A stretch of DNA of 24,366 nucleotides from Minisyncoccota bacterium. Its GTDB lineage: Bacteria; Verrucomicrobiota; Lentisphaeria; Oligosphaerales; MVZH01. The stretch lies in NCBI GenBank assembly GCA_021734725.1, contig JAIPIM010000014.1, positions 1-24,366 on the forward strand, written 5' to 3'. Made by a program: the position numbers and the translations under genes. Below are positions 8,080 to 16,058 of the stretch, one piece after another (the first letter of the stretch is position 1; the number at the start of each line of letters is the position of its first letter). The notes under the pieces were generated by a model. That model was not told where the DNA came from and did no database searches. It saw only the letters and a list, made by a program, of their open reading frames with translations.

Positions 8080-9801
8080 TCAGGTACCCGCATTCACCAA
8101 AACATACAGGTGATTGTTAATCGTGAGCGGATGGATGTCGGCTGTCACCTCAGTTCGTTCACCGTCATTCTTTTTGAGGGCAACGGTCTCTGTTGTGTGT
8201 TCCGTGCTTTTGGCCCATTCCACGACATCGTCCCAGGCAGGCTTTTCAACCAAATCGTGATAGTGAAGCTGCTTCACCTGCATCCGGCTGTAACCAAGCT
8301 CGCGAGTGAGCTGCATTGAGGCTTTTTCTACGGTAGCTGTCATCGCATTGAACACGATCATGCGTTCGCGCGCATGATCAAGCATCGCCCGTGCCACTTG
8401 CCACTGCGTTTCCTGTTGGCGGCGTTCGGTAACATCCTCGATATAAAGCAGCACCAGGTCCGTTCCCGCCACCTTCAGAAGTGCCGCGGTCAGCAGTAAC
8501 TGACGTGGTTTGGCGGAGTCATCACAGTACAGTTCGAAAAAAGTCTTGGGATTCCTGCCTGCCTGGGGCTCCTTGAACATATCGTCCACGAGCAAACGCA
8601 AAGGACAGATTTCACAGTCATCCCCATCCGGACACACCCGCTTAGCGTCGTCCTTTCGATAACGACATCTCAATACCCGCCCCAGGCTTTGATCCAGCGT
8701 GGCCTCGGGGGTCTGTCCGCAGTAATGGAGCGCTGCCTGATTAGCCGTACGGACCAGAAAGTTCTGATCGACCACCAGCATGGGAAGGGGCGCATTTTCA
8801 AAAATATCGAACACCTCCGTTTCCCGTTCGTTCAGTGCCAATTCGGTGCGAATACGCTTGATCGCCGCCCCTATGTGCATGGCTATTTTTTCAAGCAGTT
8901 CCACCATTTCACGAGATAATGTATACTCTCGGAAATCCGCGAGGTGGATAAGCCCCAGTACTTCTTGTGCATGCCGTATCGGTATCAGAGCAACAGACTG
9001 ATACGACGTATTCAGACATGCGTGTCGTGCATGTTGCTGTTCACGCTCTTTCTCCGCGTCAAGATCCTCGCAGCTCTCCAGATAATAGGACCCGCCGGAT
9101 GTGAAATAAGGACCCTCGGCATTCACCGCACCGGAAGCAACCTGGAGGCATCGGCAGGCTTCGGCGCCAAACCCCAAGCATTCTTCGCACGCATCCGGGC
9201 TGTCGGGAAATCCTTCACTGGCCAGTGTGAAAAGATGCCCCTGCTTGTCCAGTACCCGGATACGGCATGCTTCAGAAAGAGTAAACGCCAAGAGCTCGCG
9301 GACGACATCTCGGGCCATTGGGAGCAACCGCGTATGCCGGTTCATAATCTTCAAGAACCTGTACGTGGCCTTGATTTCGTCTTCTTTTGTTTTACGGATG
9401 ATGCCCTGACGAATCATGCGACGAAGCATGCGGGTATCTATTTCATTCTTGGAAATGAAGCCCTGTGCCCCCTCGTTCCGTGCGCGTGCGGCAAAGCTTT
9501 CATCACCATATCCCGTCATGACAATAACCGGGACATGCGGAGCGGTACGCTGCAGTGTGGTGAGTGTGCGGAAACCGAAGCTGTCGGGCAAGGACAGATC
9601 CAGCAAAACAACGTCAACGTCTTCTTCAACAAGTTTTGCTAATCCCGCTGCAAGTGTGCCGGCGGGTATCAGTTCATAGGAGCTGGTCGGCGGAGAGCCG
9701 GACAACATTTCCCTCACAAGGGTAATGTCACCCGGGTTATCCTCAATGATGAGGATTGTCGTATTCGGCTTGGAGCCTTTCTGGGGTGTCTGTTTCGTCA
9801 C
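8080..9801 (-). CDS. Orphan response-regulator: REC-GAF-PAS-PAS, cysteine-rich, no output domain
   Basis: A 573-residue soluble signalling protein. A receiver domain (about 14-130) has the acidic pair Glu20/Asp21, phosphoacceptor Asp68 in VVLLDLSLP, Thr96 in VMTGY and Lys118 in FISK, so it should accept a phosphoryl group. A GAF-like domain follows (about 150-318) with ACEECLGFGAEACRCLQ, putting Cys205, 208, 216 and 218 close together. Then come two PAS domains (about 335-460 and 480-573); the first has a second cysteine group in RVCPDGDDCEICPLR. No histidine kinase, GGDEF, EAL, HD or DNA-binding domain is seen, so output must be through protein contact, and the cysteines suggest metal, Fe-S or redox sensing. 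The start is GTG 9799-9801, supported by GGGGAGGA nine bases upstream. It lies 122 bp after apbE on the same strand, so it may be partly cotranscribed with that unit. Confidence 0.88.
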   Translation of the reverse strand: MTKQTPQKGSKPNTTILIIEDNPGDITLVREMLSGSPPTSSYELIPAGTLAAGLAKLVEEDVDVVLLDLSLPDSFGFRTLTTLQRTAPHVPVIVMTGYGDESFAARARNEGAQGFISKNEIDTRMLRRMIRQGIIRKTKEDEIKATYRFLKIMNRHTRLLPMARDVVRELLAFTLSEACRIRVLDKQGHLFTLASEGFPDSPDACEECLGFGAEACRCLQVASGAVNAEGPYFTSGGSYYLESCEDLDAEKEREQQHARHACLNTSYQSVALIPIRHAQEVLGLIHLADFREYTLSREMVELLEKIAMHIGAAIKRIRTELALNERETEVFDIFENAPLPMLVVDQNFLVRTANQAALHYCGQTPEATLDQSLGRVLRCRYRKDDAKRVCPDGDDCEICPLRLLVDDMFKEPQAGRNPKTFFELYCDDSAKPRQLLLTAALLKVAGTDLVLLYIEDVTERRQQETQWQVARAMLDHARERMIVFNAMTATVEKASMQLTRELGYSRMQVKQLHYHDLVEKPAWDDVVEWAKSTEHTTETVALKKNDGERTEVTADIHPLTINNHLYVLVNAGT

Positions 9802-9836
9802 CTATACACGTCCTCCCCGCAACGCGTAAAAAGGAT

Positions 9837-9868
9837 TTTTCGGTGTTCCGTTAATCCGCGCCCGAAAA
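9837..9868. repeat. 7-bp inverted repeat between apbE and the REC-GAF-PAS-PAS gene
   Basis: TTTTCGG (9837-9843) and CCGAAAA (9862-9868) are exact reverse complements around 18 bases. On the minus strand it lies between the apbE stop and the next start with no T-run after it, so it could be a weak processing or attenuation hairpin, or chance. Confidence 0.25.
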
Positions 9869-9923
9869 GGTCCTGTTGGCCTCAATATAAGCACGGCCCT
9901 ACGAAATAAAATACAGGTTCTCG

Positions 9924-10991
9924 TTACCTTTTGCAATTGGTCGCCAATGATCCCGGCCAATTGCAGGTCTCAATCGCAGTACGTCCCTTGTCTGACTGGA
10001 CAATTCGCAGTATACCTGTTCGTGGTGTCTCTCGACATAGGTCCTTAGCAAGCGGCATGCCGGCGACGAAAACGGCGGTCGCAAAAATGTCAGAATCCAC
10101 CCCTTGCGGCGTAATAACGGTGACACTGGCTACGTGCGGTACAGGGTACCCCGTTCGCGGGTCAATAATGTGATGAACCAACCGGCCGTTTAATGTACGC
10201 TTATTCTCATAATTGCCGCTGGTGGCCACGCATTGGTCCAGCAGATGAACCTTGCCCACAAACGCATTCGGATGAAATGGATCGCGGATGGCCACCGTAT
10301 AAACGTCTTTACCCGGCGGTGGCAGAGGAAAGCAATACACGTTTCCCCCTAAATCGATAATGCCACGCTCGATCCCGTGCTTTCGAGCCACGCGGACGGC
10401 AAGGTCAAGTCCATACCCCTTAGCCACTCCGCCAAAATCAAGATAACTGTCAGGGTGTGTGAACCGTACACTGCGCTCCGCGGGAGTAAACACAACCTCG
10501 TTCAGGCCTACAGCCGCCAATGCCTGCTGCACATCCTGCGGAGCCGGATAACGGTCGCGTTTTTCGTGGAACCCCCACAGTCGCAACAGGGGACCCACTG
10601 ATATGTCAAATGCCCCGTTGGTTCTCTCGTATGCCTGACGGCAAACGCTCAGCAATGTCCACAGCGGCTCACTGCACTGAAAGGGTGTTGTGTGCGCAGT
10701 GCGGTTCAGCTGCGAAAGTTCACTTTGGTCATCAAAGATGTTGATGCGATTGTTGAGTTCCTGCAGGCGCTCCTGAATTGCATCCGCCGCCTTTTCGGCT
10801 TGCTGCTCTTGAGCATAGAACGTCAATCGTGCATACGTACCGAAAACGGTGAATTCTCGCACGTACAGGTTTGGTGACTTTCGTGTGATCGTCCAGAGGA
10901 AAAGAACCAGAAGAATACAAAGAGATACACCGACAGCAATACTCGCACGGGATAATAAATCTGTGCAACGCTTCTTCACCGATTCGATCAT
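9924..10991 (-). CDS. apbE: ApbE-family FAD:protein FMN transferase
   Basis: ApbE enzymes cleave FAD and attach FMN through a phosphoester bond to Thr/Ser of target proteins such as NqrC/RnfG, outside the cytoplasmic membrane, with Mg2+. The 355-residue protein has an N-terminal membrane anchor (about 15-36, SIAVGVSLCILLVLFLWTI) with no lipobox cysteine. The core motifs follow: NRINIFDDQSELSQLN, GAFDISVGPLLRLWGF, DFGGVAKGYGLD, IIDLGGNVY, CVATSGNYE, HIIDPRTGYPV and GVDSDIFATAVFV, the last carrying the acidic metal ligands. Length fits the family (about 330-360). The ATG at 10989-10991 directly abuts the TAA of the antiporter gene (TAAATG), so translation is coupled to it. No FMN_bind target protein is encoded in the window, so its substrate is unknown; the tie to an ion antiporter hints at a membrane redox or ion-pumping complex. 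Confidence 0.95.
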   Translation of the reverse strand: MIESVKKRCTDLLSRASIAVGVSLCILLVLFLWTITRKSPNLYVREFTVFGTYARLTFYAQEQQAEKAADAIQERLQELNNRINIFDDQSELSQLNRTAHTTPFQCSEPLWTLLSVCRQAYERTNGAFDISVGPLLRLWGFHEKRDRYPAPQDVQQALAAVGLNEVVFTPAERSVRFTHPDSYLDFGGVAKGYGLDLAVRVARKHGIERGIIDLGGNVYCFPLPPPGKDVYTVAIRDPFHPNAFVGKVHLLDQCVATSGNYENKRTLNGRLVHHIIDPRTGYPVPHVASVTVITPQGVDSDIFATAVFVAGMPLAKDLCRETPRTGILRIVQSDKGRTAIETCNWPGSLATNCKR

Positions 10992-12815
10992 TTACCCCAG
11001 CTGCAATTGCGATCGCAAGTCTGTCGTCTGCTCAAATTCACGCACTCCCTCAAACACTTTGACCAGGCTGGCCAGTGCCTCCAGCAGAACAAGTCGGGCA
11101 AACTCACAGTCAATATCCCCACAGGAAAGTGTGATCGTTGCGCCTTCACGCCGCAAGGTGATGGATATGTCGTCTTTTCGCACCTGAAACAGCGTTTCTC
11201 CCGGAAAGACTTGATGCACATAGCATTCTTCCGCCTCAAACATTTCCAGTACATTCGACAGGAGAAATTCCGCAATCTCAACATTCGGCAGCGTCAGACA
11301 GATTGAACGGCGGCGGCCCGCCTCCCTCCGGGCAGCAGCCCATCGCTGCCGTAATCCTTCTCGGTCGTCATACAGACGCACCATTACAAGCGGTGCAACC
11401 CCCGTTGTAACGAGTGTCATCATTATTGCCACCCCGAAAATATCGGACGTGATCAGGCCCGTCGAAAGACCTATACCGGCTACAATCAGTGCAACCTCTC
11501 CGCGGGGAAGCATACCGAAACCAATACGGCTGGCGCCCAACAGATTGAACCCGGCAAACATCGCCGGCACAGCGCACCCAAGAACCTTCGCCACAATTGC
11601 TATCAGAGAGAACACGATCCCCACAAGCAGAATAGACTGCAGTGCGTTTACGTCTACCATCATTCCCATCACGCAGAAGAAGACAGAAACAAGCGTGTGA
11701 TACACCGGCTCAAGGTGTCGACGCAGGACATGGGCACAATCGACGCGAGAAAAGGATAGACCCATGATATACGCCCCAATGATCATCGCCAATCCGGCTT
11801 TTTCCGACAGACCGGCGAGCAAGAGAGCTAAACCCAGGGATATAGAGGCCATCGTTTGCCGAGACCTAAATGTCTCCAGAATCTTTCCAAGCCGCCGCGC
11901 AATCAGCAAACCGACGGCTGTGCAGATCACCCAAAACCCCAATGCTTTGCCGAGCACAGCAAGAATCGGCAACCACTCTACGTTTCCCCCTCTTTCCATA
12001 ACTCTCGCCATCCCGATGACTGCCGCCAAGATCACGATCCCCAAGACGTCGTCTATCACGGCTCCCGCAAGAACGGTCACGCCTTCCGGAGAATCCAGCT
12101 TGTTTCGTTCGCTCAGTATGCGGGCGGTGATGCCAACCGAGGTGGCCGTCGAGATCGTACCCAGGAACAATGCCGCCGGACTTACTACTGAATTCGCCAG
12201 CCCGGTCCAAACAGCCGCCAAGTCCCCCAGGACAAAGGACAGAATAACACCGCCCGCCCCAACAAGCGAACCGGCTACGGAATACCGCAAAAACATGCCG
12301 AGATCGGTTTCCAGCCCGGCCAGATATAAGAGCACAATGGAAGCAAGGGTCGCAATACCGTACAGCTCCGGACTCAATGGAAATTCCGTCAGTTCCGGAT
12401 GCTCAAATAAACCAATCACGGATCCCAGTGCGTACGGACCAATAATCACACCCGATGCCAGCTCACCCAAAACAGCCGGGATTCGCAGAAAGCGCTCGCT
12501 TGCATAGCCTGCTGTTTTGGCAACACAAAGAATTACCGCCAGCTGCAACATAAGGTGAGTCATGCGTTCGCTGACGCCTGAAGCACCCGCACCTAACTGC
12601 GCTGCTCCGGCGGAGGGAACAAGCACAATCATAACCATCACAACGGCAAGGATCGACCATGAACGCGGACGCACATGGCCGTTGTACATACCATGTTTAT
12701 CCGGCACTTGCCGCCTGACATAATCCATTGAATACTGTCGCCTCATGAGAACACTCTGTTCTGGGATCCCCAATGCCGGCAGCCAGCAGCCCATGCGAAC
12801 GGACCCAAACCTCAA
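10992..12815 (-). CDS. CPA2-type cation/proton antiporter with unassigned C-terminal domain
   Basis: A monovalent cation:H+ antiporter of the Na+/H+ exchanger superfamily, CPA2 branch (KefB/GerN-like). The longest frame starts at TTG 12815 (607 residues). Inner ATGs at 12794, 12746, 12728 and 12689 are possible; the transporter itself begins only near residue 85, after a hydrophobic segment (about 52-72) that could be a signal peptide or extra helix. About 12 membrane segments follow, with PAVLGELASGVIIGPYALG, LYLAGLETDLG, GTISTATSVGITARIL, GAVIDDVLGIVIL (acidic pair expected in ion exchange) and GFGMLPRGEVALIVAGIG. In place of a KefB-type NAD-binding TrkA-N domain, residues 478-607 form a cytoplasmic region that I cannot assign. 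The gene starts within a few bases of the PTS EIIA stop and ends against the apbE ATG, so all three are probably one unit; transported ion unknown. Confidence 0.9.
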   Translation of the reverse strand: MRFGSVRMGCWLPALGIPEQSVLMRRQYSMDYVRRQVPDKHGMYNGHVRPRSWSILAVVMVMIVLVPSAGAAQLGAGASGVSERMTHLMLQLAVILCVAKTAGYASERFLRIPAVLGELASGVIIGPYALGSVIGLFEHPELTEFPLSPELYGIATLASIVLLYLAGLETDLGMFLRYSVAGSLVGAGGVILSFVLGDLAAVWTGLANSVVSPAALFLGTISTATSVGITARILSERNKLDSPEGVTVLAGAVIDDVLGIVILAAVIGMARVMERGGNVEWLPILAVLGKALGFWVICTAVGLLIARRLGKILETFRSRQTMASISLGLALLLAGLSEKAGLAMIIGAYIMGLSFSRVDCAHVLRRHLEPVYHTLVSVFFCVMGMMVDVNALQSILLVGIVFSLIAIVAKVLGCAVPAMFAGFNLLGASRIGFGMLPRGEVALIVAGIGLSTGLITSDIFGVAIMMTLVTTGVAPLVMVRLYDDREGLRQRWAAARREAGRRRSICLTLPNVEIAEFLLSNVLEMFEAEECYVHQVFPGETLFQVRKDDISITLRREGATITLSCGDIDCEFARLVLLEALASLVKVFEGVREFEQTTDLRSQLQLG

Positions 12816-12817
12816 GC

Positions 12818-13273
12818 TTACCGTGTGAGAAGACTGACGATTTCGTCCGCGCTTTGTGCTTCGACTACTCGCCGGCGTAACACATCATCTCGTAATAATC
12901 TGCTTATTTCAGCCATAAACCGGATATGAGGACCGCTGCGGCCGGCGGGGGACAACGTTAAGACGAGTATTTTCGCCGGTTGCCCGTCAGCACTGTCAAA
13001 ATCCAAGCCGTCCGGTTTCGTTGCGATAGCAACTAAGAGATTATCAACGGAATCCGTTTTCCCATGGGGGATGGCCACACCGCGCTCCAAGCCGGTACTC
13101 ATATTCCTTTCGCGCTCGAAAACGACCCGTTCAGCCTCGTCACGATCTCTCAGACTACCTGCGTCATCCACAATATTCAAAAGGGTCAAGATGGCCTCAC
13201 GCTTGCATGTCGCGGAGATGTTAACCCGCACCAGCTCGGGTTTGAGAAAGCTGCGCAACAGACGTGTCTTCAT
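12818..13273 (-). CDS. PTS EIIA domain protein (fructose/mannitol/Ntr type)
   Basis: A 151-residue stand-alone EIIA domain of the PTS type-2 fold, the class that includes FruA-IIA, MtlA-IIA and PtsN. The phosphoryl-accepting histidine is His70 in LERGVAIPHGKT, with NISATCKREAI and the AGRSGPHIRFMAEISRLLRD segment as supporting family features. The frame extends upstream to TTG 13306, but the ATG at 13271-13273 has GGAAAGGA eight bases upstream and is preferred. No EIIB or EIIC is present and the gene heads a unit with a cation antiporter, so a regulatory role like that of PtsN over potassium/sodium transport is more likely than sugar uptake; that role is inference. The stop lies two bases from the longest antiporter start. 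A perfect TATAAT on the minus strand (13347-13352) could serve this unit. Confidence 0.9.
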   Translation of the reverse strand: MKTRLLRSFLKPELVRVNISATCKREAILTLLNIVDDAGSLRDRDEAERVVFERERNMSTGLERGVAIPHGKTDSVDNLLVAIATKPDGLDFDSADGQPAKILVLTLSPAGRSGPHIRFMAEISRLLRDDVLRRRVVEAQSADEIVSLLTR

Positions 13274-13346
13274 CCTGTCATCCTTTCCGCATTGCCTGCC
13301 GGACAATCGCGGATCATGTAAGCTATCATACGCTTTAATAACGTGA

Positions 13347-13352
13347 ATTATA
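13347..13352 (-). promoter_or_regulatory. Candidate -10 for the EIIA-antiporter-apbE unit
   Basis: The minus strand reads TATAAT here, directly preceded by TG, within the AT-rich gap between the c-di-GMP gene and EIIA. No matching -35 is found at 16-18 bp. Transcription would start near 13340, giving a leader of about 65 nt before the EIIA ATG. Confidence 0.4.
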
Positions 13353-13374
13353 CATATCTGTCATAATTTATACG

Positions 13375-13395
13375 CTTTTGTCCATAATACAAAAG
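13375..13395. repeat. 7-bp inverted repeat in the gap before the EIIA unit
   Basis: CTTTTGT (13375-13381) and ACAAAAG (13389-13395) are exact reverse complements around CCATAAT. It sits just upstream of the candidate promoter for EIIA and about 45 bp past the stop of the c-di-GMP gene, so it may be an operator. No T-run follows, so it is not a clear terminator. Confidence 0.3.
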
Positions 13396-13437
13396 GGCAA
13401 GTCCTGACATAAAAAAACTTTGTCTCTTTGAAAGGAA

Positions 13438-15984
13438 TTATGACGTGAAAGATGTGAACAACGTCTCTATTTGCTCGGCACATTTAAAAAAAGTGGTCAC
13501 GACGCCTGGATCAAACTGGCCCCCTTGTCCATTCTCGATTTGCTCCAATGCTGCCTCCACAGAAAGGGCTTTGCGATAAACGCGTTGCGAGCGCATGGCA
13601 TCGTACGCGTCAATAACGGCGAAGATACGCGCGCCAAGACATATTTCTTCTCCCTTGAGTCCTCTCGGGTAACCGGTTCCATCGTATTTTTCTTGATGCG
13701 CATACACGATCTCCGCCGCATTTTTTAAATATGTACTCGACGAAAGAATCTTGTAGCCTATTTCGCAATGTCGCTGCATGACACCCCATTCCTCCGGCGA
13801 AAGCCTTCCTGACTTGAGCAGTATGCGGTCGGGAATGCCTATTTTCCCGATGTCGTGCAACAGCGCCCCGTGTGCAATATCTTCCAATGCCTGGCCGTCA
13901 ATATCCATTTCTCTTGCAAGTACTACCGTAAGAGCACGCACACGCTTGCTGTGCTGTCCCACATCTTTTTCTCTTGCATCCAATAATCCGGCAAACGCCT
14001 CCAAGGTAAATTCATATGATTTTCGCATTTGCATAAGCGCTTCCCGCAGGTCAGCGCTCTTTTGTCGCACCAATGCTGAAAGGTGCCTTTGATATTGGCG
14101 GTTTTCGTGAAGGGCTCGTCCGTAGTTCACGGCACGCTCGACAACAGCCAACAATTGCTTATGCATAAACGGTTTCTGAATAAAATCGTAGGCTCCGTAT
14201 CGGAGGCTGTCCACGGCGTTCTTCAGACTTGCGTGCCCCGTAATTATGATCGTAATAACAGCATCGTCTATGTCGTGAATTTTTTTAATCAGTTCAATCC
14301 CGCTTATCTTCGGCATCTGAAGGTCCGCGAGCACGACATCGTATGTACCATGATGGTTTTTTATATCTTCCAGGGCTACCCCCCCAGACGTTGTTGTAAC
14401 AACATTGTAAGCCTCTCGCTGCAACATTTTTTCCAGAAGTTTTAGAATCGCGGGGTCGTCATCGACAACCAACACCTTTGCTTTGCTCCCCCGGGTTGAC
14501 GCTGCGAGCCGCGCATTCGGTTCCACATTGCTTCCTGTGTCCTGCTGCGTAGATTCTTTCGCTTCCCTCTGCCATACCCGCAGGCAGTTTCGGCCGGCAC
14601 GCTTAGCCATATAGACAGCACGATCTGCTTCGCCCAGCAACTGCTGAGCATCGTCTACGTCTGAACAATCCGGTTTGGCTATCGATAATCCTATCGATAC
14701 AGTAAGAAAAAGTTTGTGTGAATCTTCACAAAACGTATGATTCCTAATTTCATGGAGCAGGCGTTCCCCGAGCGCGATACCATCGGTATTTTCTCCATGC
14801 GGCAGGATAATAACAAATTCTTCACCGCCAAATCTACCGATGATGTCAGAGCCGCGCGCTGTCCCTTGCAGAACGTCGGCGAATTCTTTAAGTACTTGAT
14901 CCCCGACAAGGTGACCGTACTCATCATTGACGGTTTTAAAGTGGTCTATATCAAGAATCAGCACCGCCATGGAATAATGATATCTCCGGCACCGTTCCCA
15001 GATGGCCCGAAATTCTGCTTCAATATGAAGGCGATTATACAGACCGGTCAGCGGATCGTGAATTGCCAGACGCCGCATGCGGTCCATTGCCAGAAACACG
15101 GCCGATAAATGATTTGCAACACTGTAAATAAATGAAATATCTGTCGCGCTGTAGCTGTCTTCTTCAACATTGGCCAGAATCAAGAGTCCTTTAACGTCTC
15201 CGCCGATGATAATCGGAACAAAAAATGTGCTTCCCGCGCGGTCGGCACCGCCCTCCTGGAGCTCCTCGCCCTGATGCTCGACCCGGACGGCGCCCCGTAC
15301 CTCCTGGCCGCTTAATGCCTCATAATGGCTTATCATGTTCTCCTCTACCTGCTTCACAAAAGCGGGCGATATCACGCCCTGGATGGTCATCAGCGCCACA
15401 TATTGGTTCTCTTCAACACCGAGTACTCCGACGATAGAAGACGCTATCGTGCGGCTCAATCCCGTGGTTAGTTTCTGCAAAGCGTCCGTTAACGTTGCGG
15501 CCTCAATAGCCGGTTCGGTAAGCCGGCGTAAAACACGTAGTTGATTCTCTATTTTCTGAAGACTCAATTGTTGATTATTGGCCTCGGGAAGTGAAGCATT
15601 TGATAATTCTTTGCTTATGCTTTCCAGCAAATGCTGTTTTGTGAAGGGCTTCTCCAATACTTGCGTTACCCCCATGCGTCTTACATGAACAAGCGCCCGG
15701 CTGTCCGCATATCCTGTCATTATAATTACTTGCAACCACGGCCAAATTTTCAACGCTTCCGTTAAAAACGCTTCCCCATCCATACGTTTCATCCGCAAAT
15801 CTACGACCAGCAGATCAAACTCTTCCTGCATCAGCAACTGGAGACCCGCCCGGCCATCCGCCGCCGTTCGCACAACGGCTCCCTGTGCCGTTAATGTCTT
15901 TTCGACCATGGTGCAAATGGGGCGCTCATCGTCGAGCACCAATATGCGGCGCCCATTCAGTTTTATCTGGTTTTCTGTGCTCAC
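13438..15984 (-). CDS. REC-GAF-GGDEF-REC-HD-GYP bifunctional c-di-GMP signalling protein
   Basis: A cytoplasmic protein of 848 residues (GTG start) holding both c-di-GMP synthesis and degradation domains. Order: receiver 1 (about 10-125, phosphoacceptor Asp62 in VVDLRM, Lys112 in EKPF); GAF (about 145-300); and GGDEF (about 305-470) with GGEEF at 386-390 and RGSD at 377-380, five residues before it, the inhibitory I-site. Then receiver 2 (about 500-620, Asp554 in LADLQMP, TGHAS, QKPF), a coiled linker, and HD-GYP (about 660-840) with HDIGKIGIPD (His710, Asp711) and DGTGYPRGLKG. The second His of the usual HHE is Gln (AHQEKYDG). The frame extends to an ATG at 16062 that overlaps the recF stop (ATGA), but GTG 15982-15984 has AGAGGTGAT just upstream and lies at the domain start, so it is preferred. 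All key residues are present. It follows recF directly, so replication genes and this sensor probably share a transcript. Confidence 0.93.
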   Translation of the reverse strand: MSTENQIKLNGRRILVLDDERPICTMVEKTLTAQGAVVRTAADGRAGLQLLMQEEFDLLVVDLRMKRMDGEAFLTEALKIWPWLQVIIMTGYADSRALVHVRRMGVTQVLEKPFTKQHLLESISKELSNASLPEANNQQLSLQKIENQLRVLRRLTEPAIEAATLTDALQKLTTGLSRTIASSIVGVLGVEENQYVALMTIQGVISPAFVKQVEENMISHYEALSGQEVRGAVRVEHQGEELQEGGADRAGSTFFVPIIIGGDVKGLLILANVEEDSYSATDISFIYSVANHLSAVFLAMDRMRRLAIHDPLTGLYNRLHIEAEFRAIWERCRRYHYSMAVLILDIDHFKTVNDEYGHLVGDQVLKEFADVLQGTARGSDIIGRFGGEEFVIILPHGENTDGIALGERLLHEIRNHTFCEDSHKLFLTVSIGLSIAKPDCSDVDDAQQLLGEADRAVYMAKRAGRNCLRVWQREAKESTQQDTGSNVEPNARLAASTRGSKAKVLVVDDDPAILKLLEKMLQREAYNVVTTTSGGVALEDIKNHHGTYDVVLADLQMPKISGIELIKKIHDIDDAVITIIITGHASLKNAVDSLRYGAYDFIQKPFMHKQLLAVVERAVNYGRALHENRQYQRHLSALVRQKSADLREALMQMRKSYEFTLEAFAGLLDAREKDVGQHSKRVRALTVVLAREMDIDGQALEDIAHGALLHDIGKIGIPDRILLKSGRLSPEEWGVMQRHCEIGYKILSSSTYLKNAAEIVYAHQEKYDGTGYPRGLKGEEICLGARIFAVIDAYDAMRSQRVYRKALSVEAALEQIENGQGGQFDPGVVTTFFKCAEQIETLFTSFTS

Positions 15985-16058
15985 TTCATCACCTCTTGAC
16001 GCCGTCTGACAACCGTCGCATTCAAGCAAGCATATCGCCAAACGACCGGATGGCAAGA

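Noticed and set aside
11764..12507. 247-residue plus-strand frame opposite the antiporter
   Set aside because: Mirror frame of membrane-segment codons, giving Ser/Thr/Pro/Ala-rich low-complexity protein.
13395..13437. Terminator for the c-di-GMP gene (T7 on the minus strand near 13410-13416)
   Set aside because: Only a four-pair CTTT/AAAG stem precedes the T-run, too weak to call.
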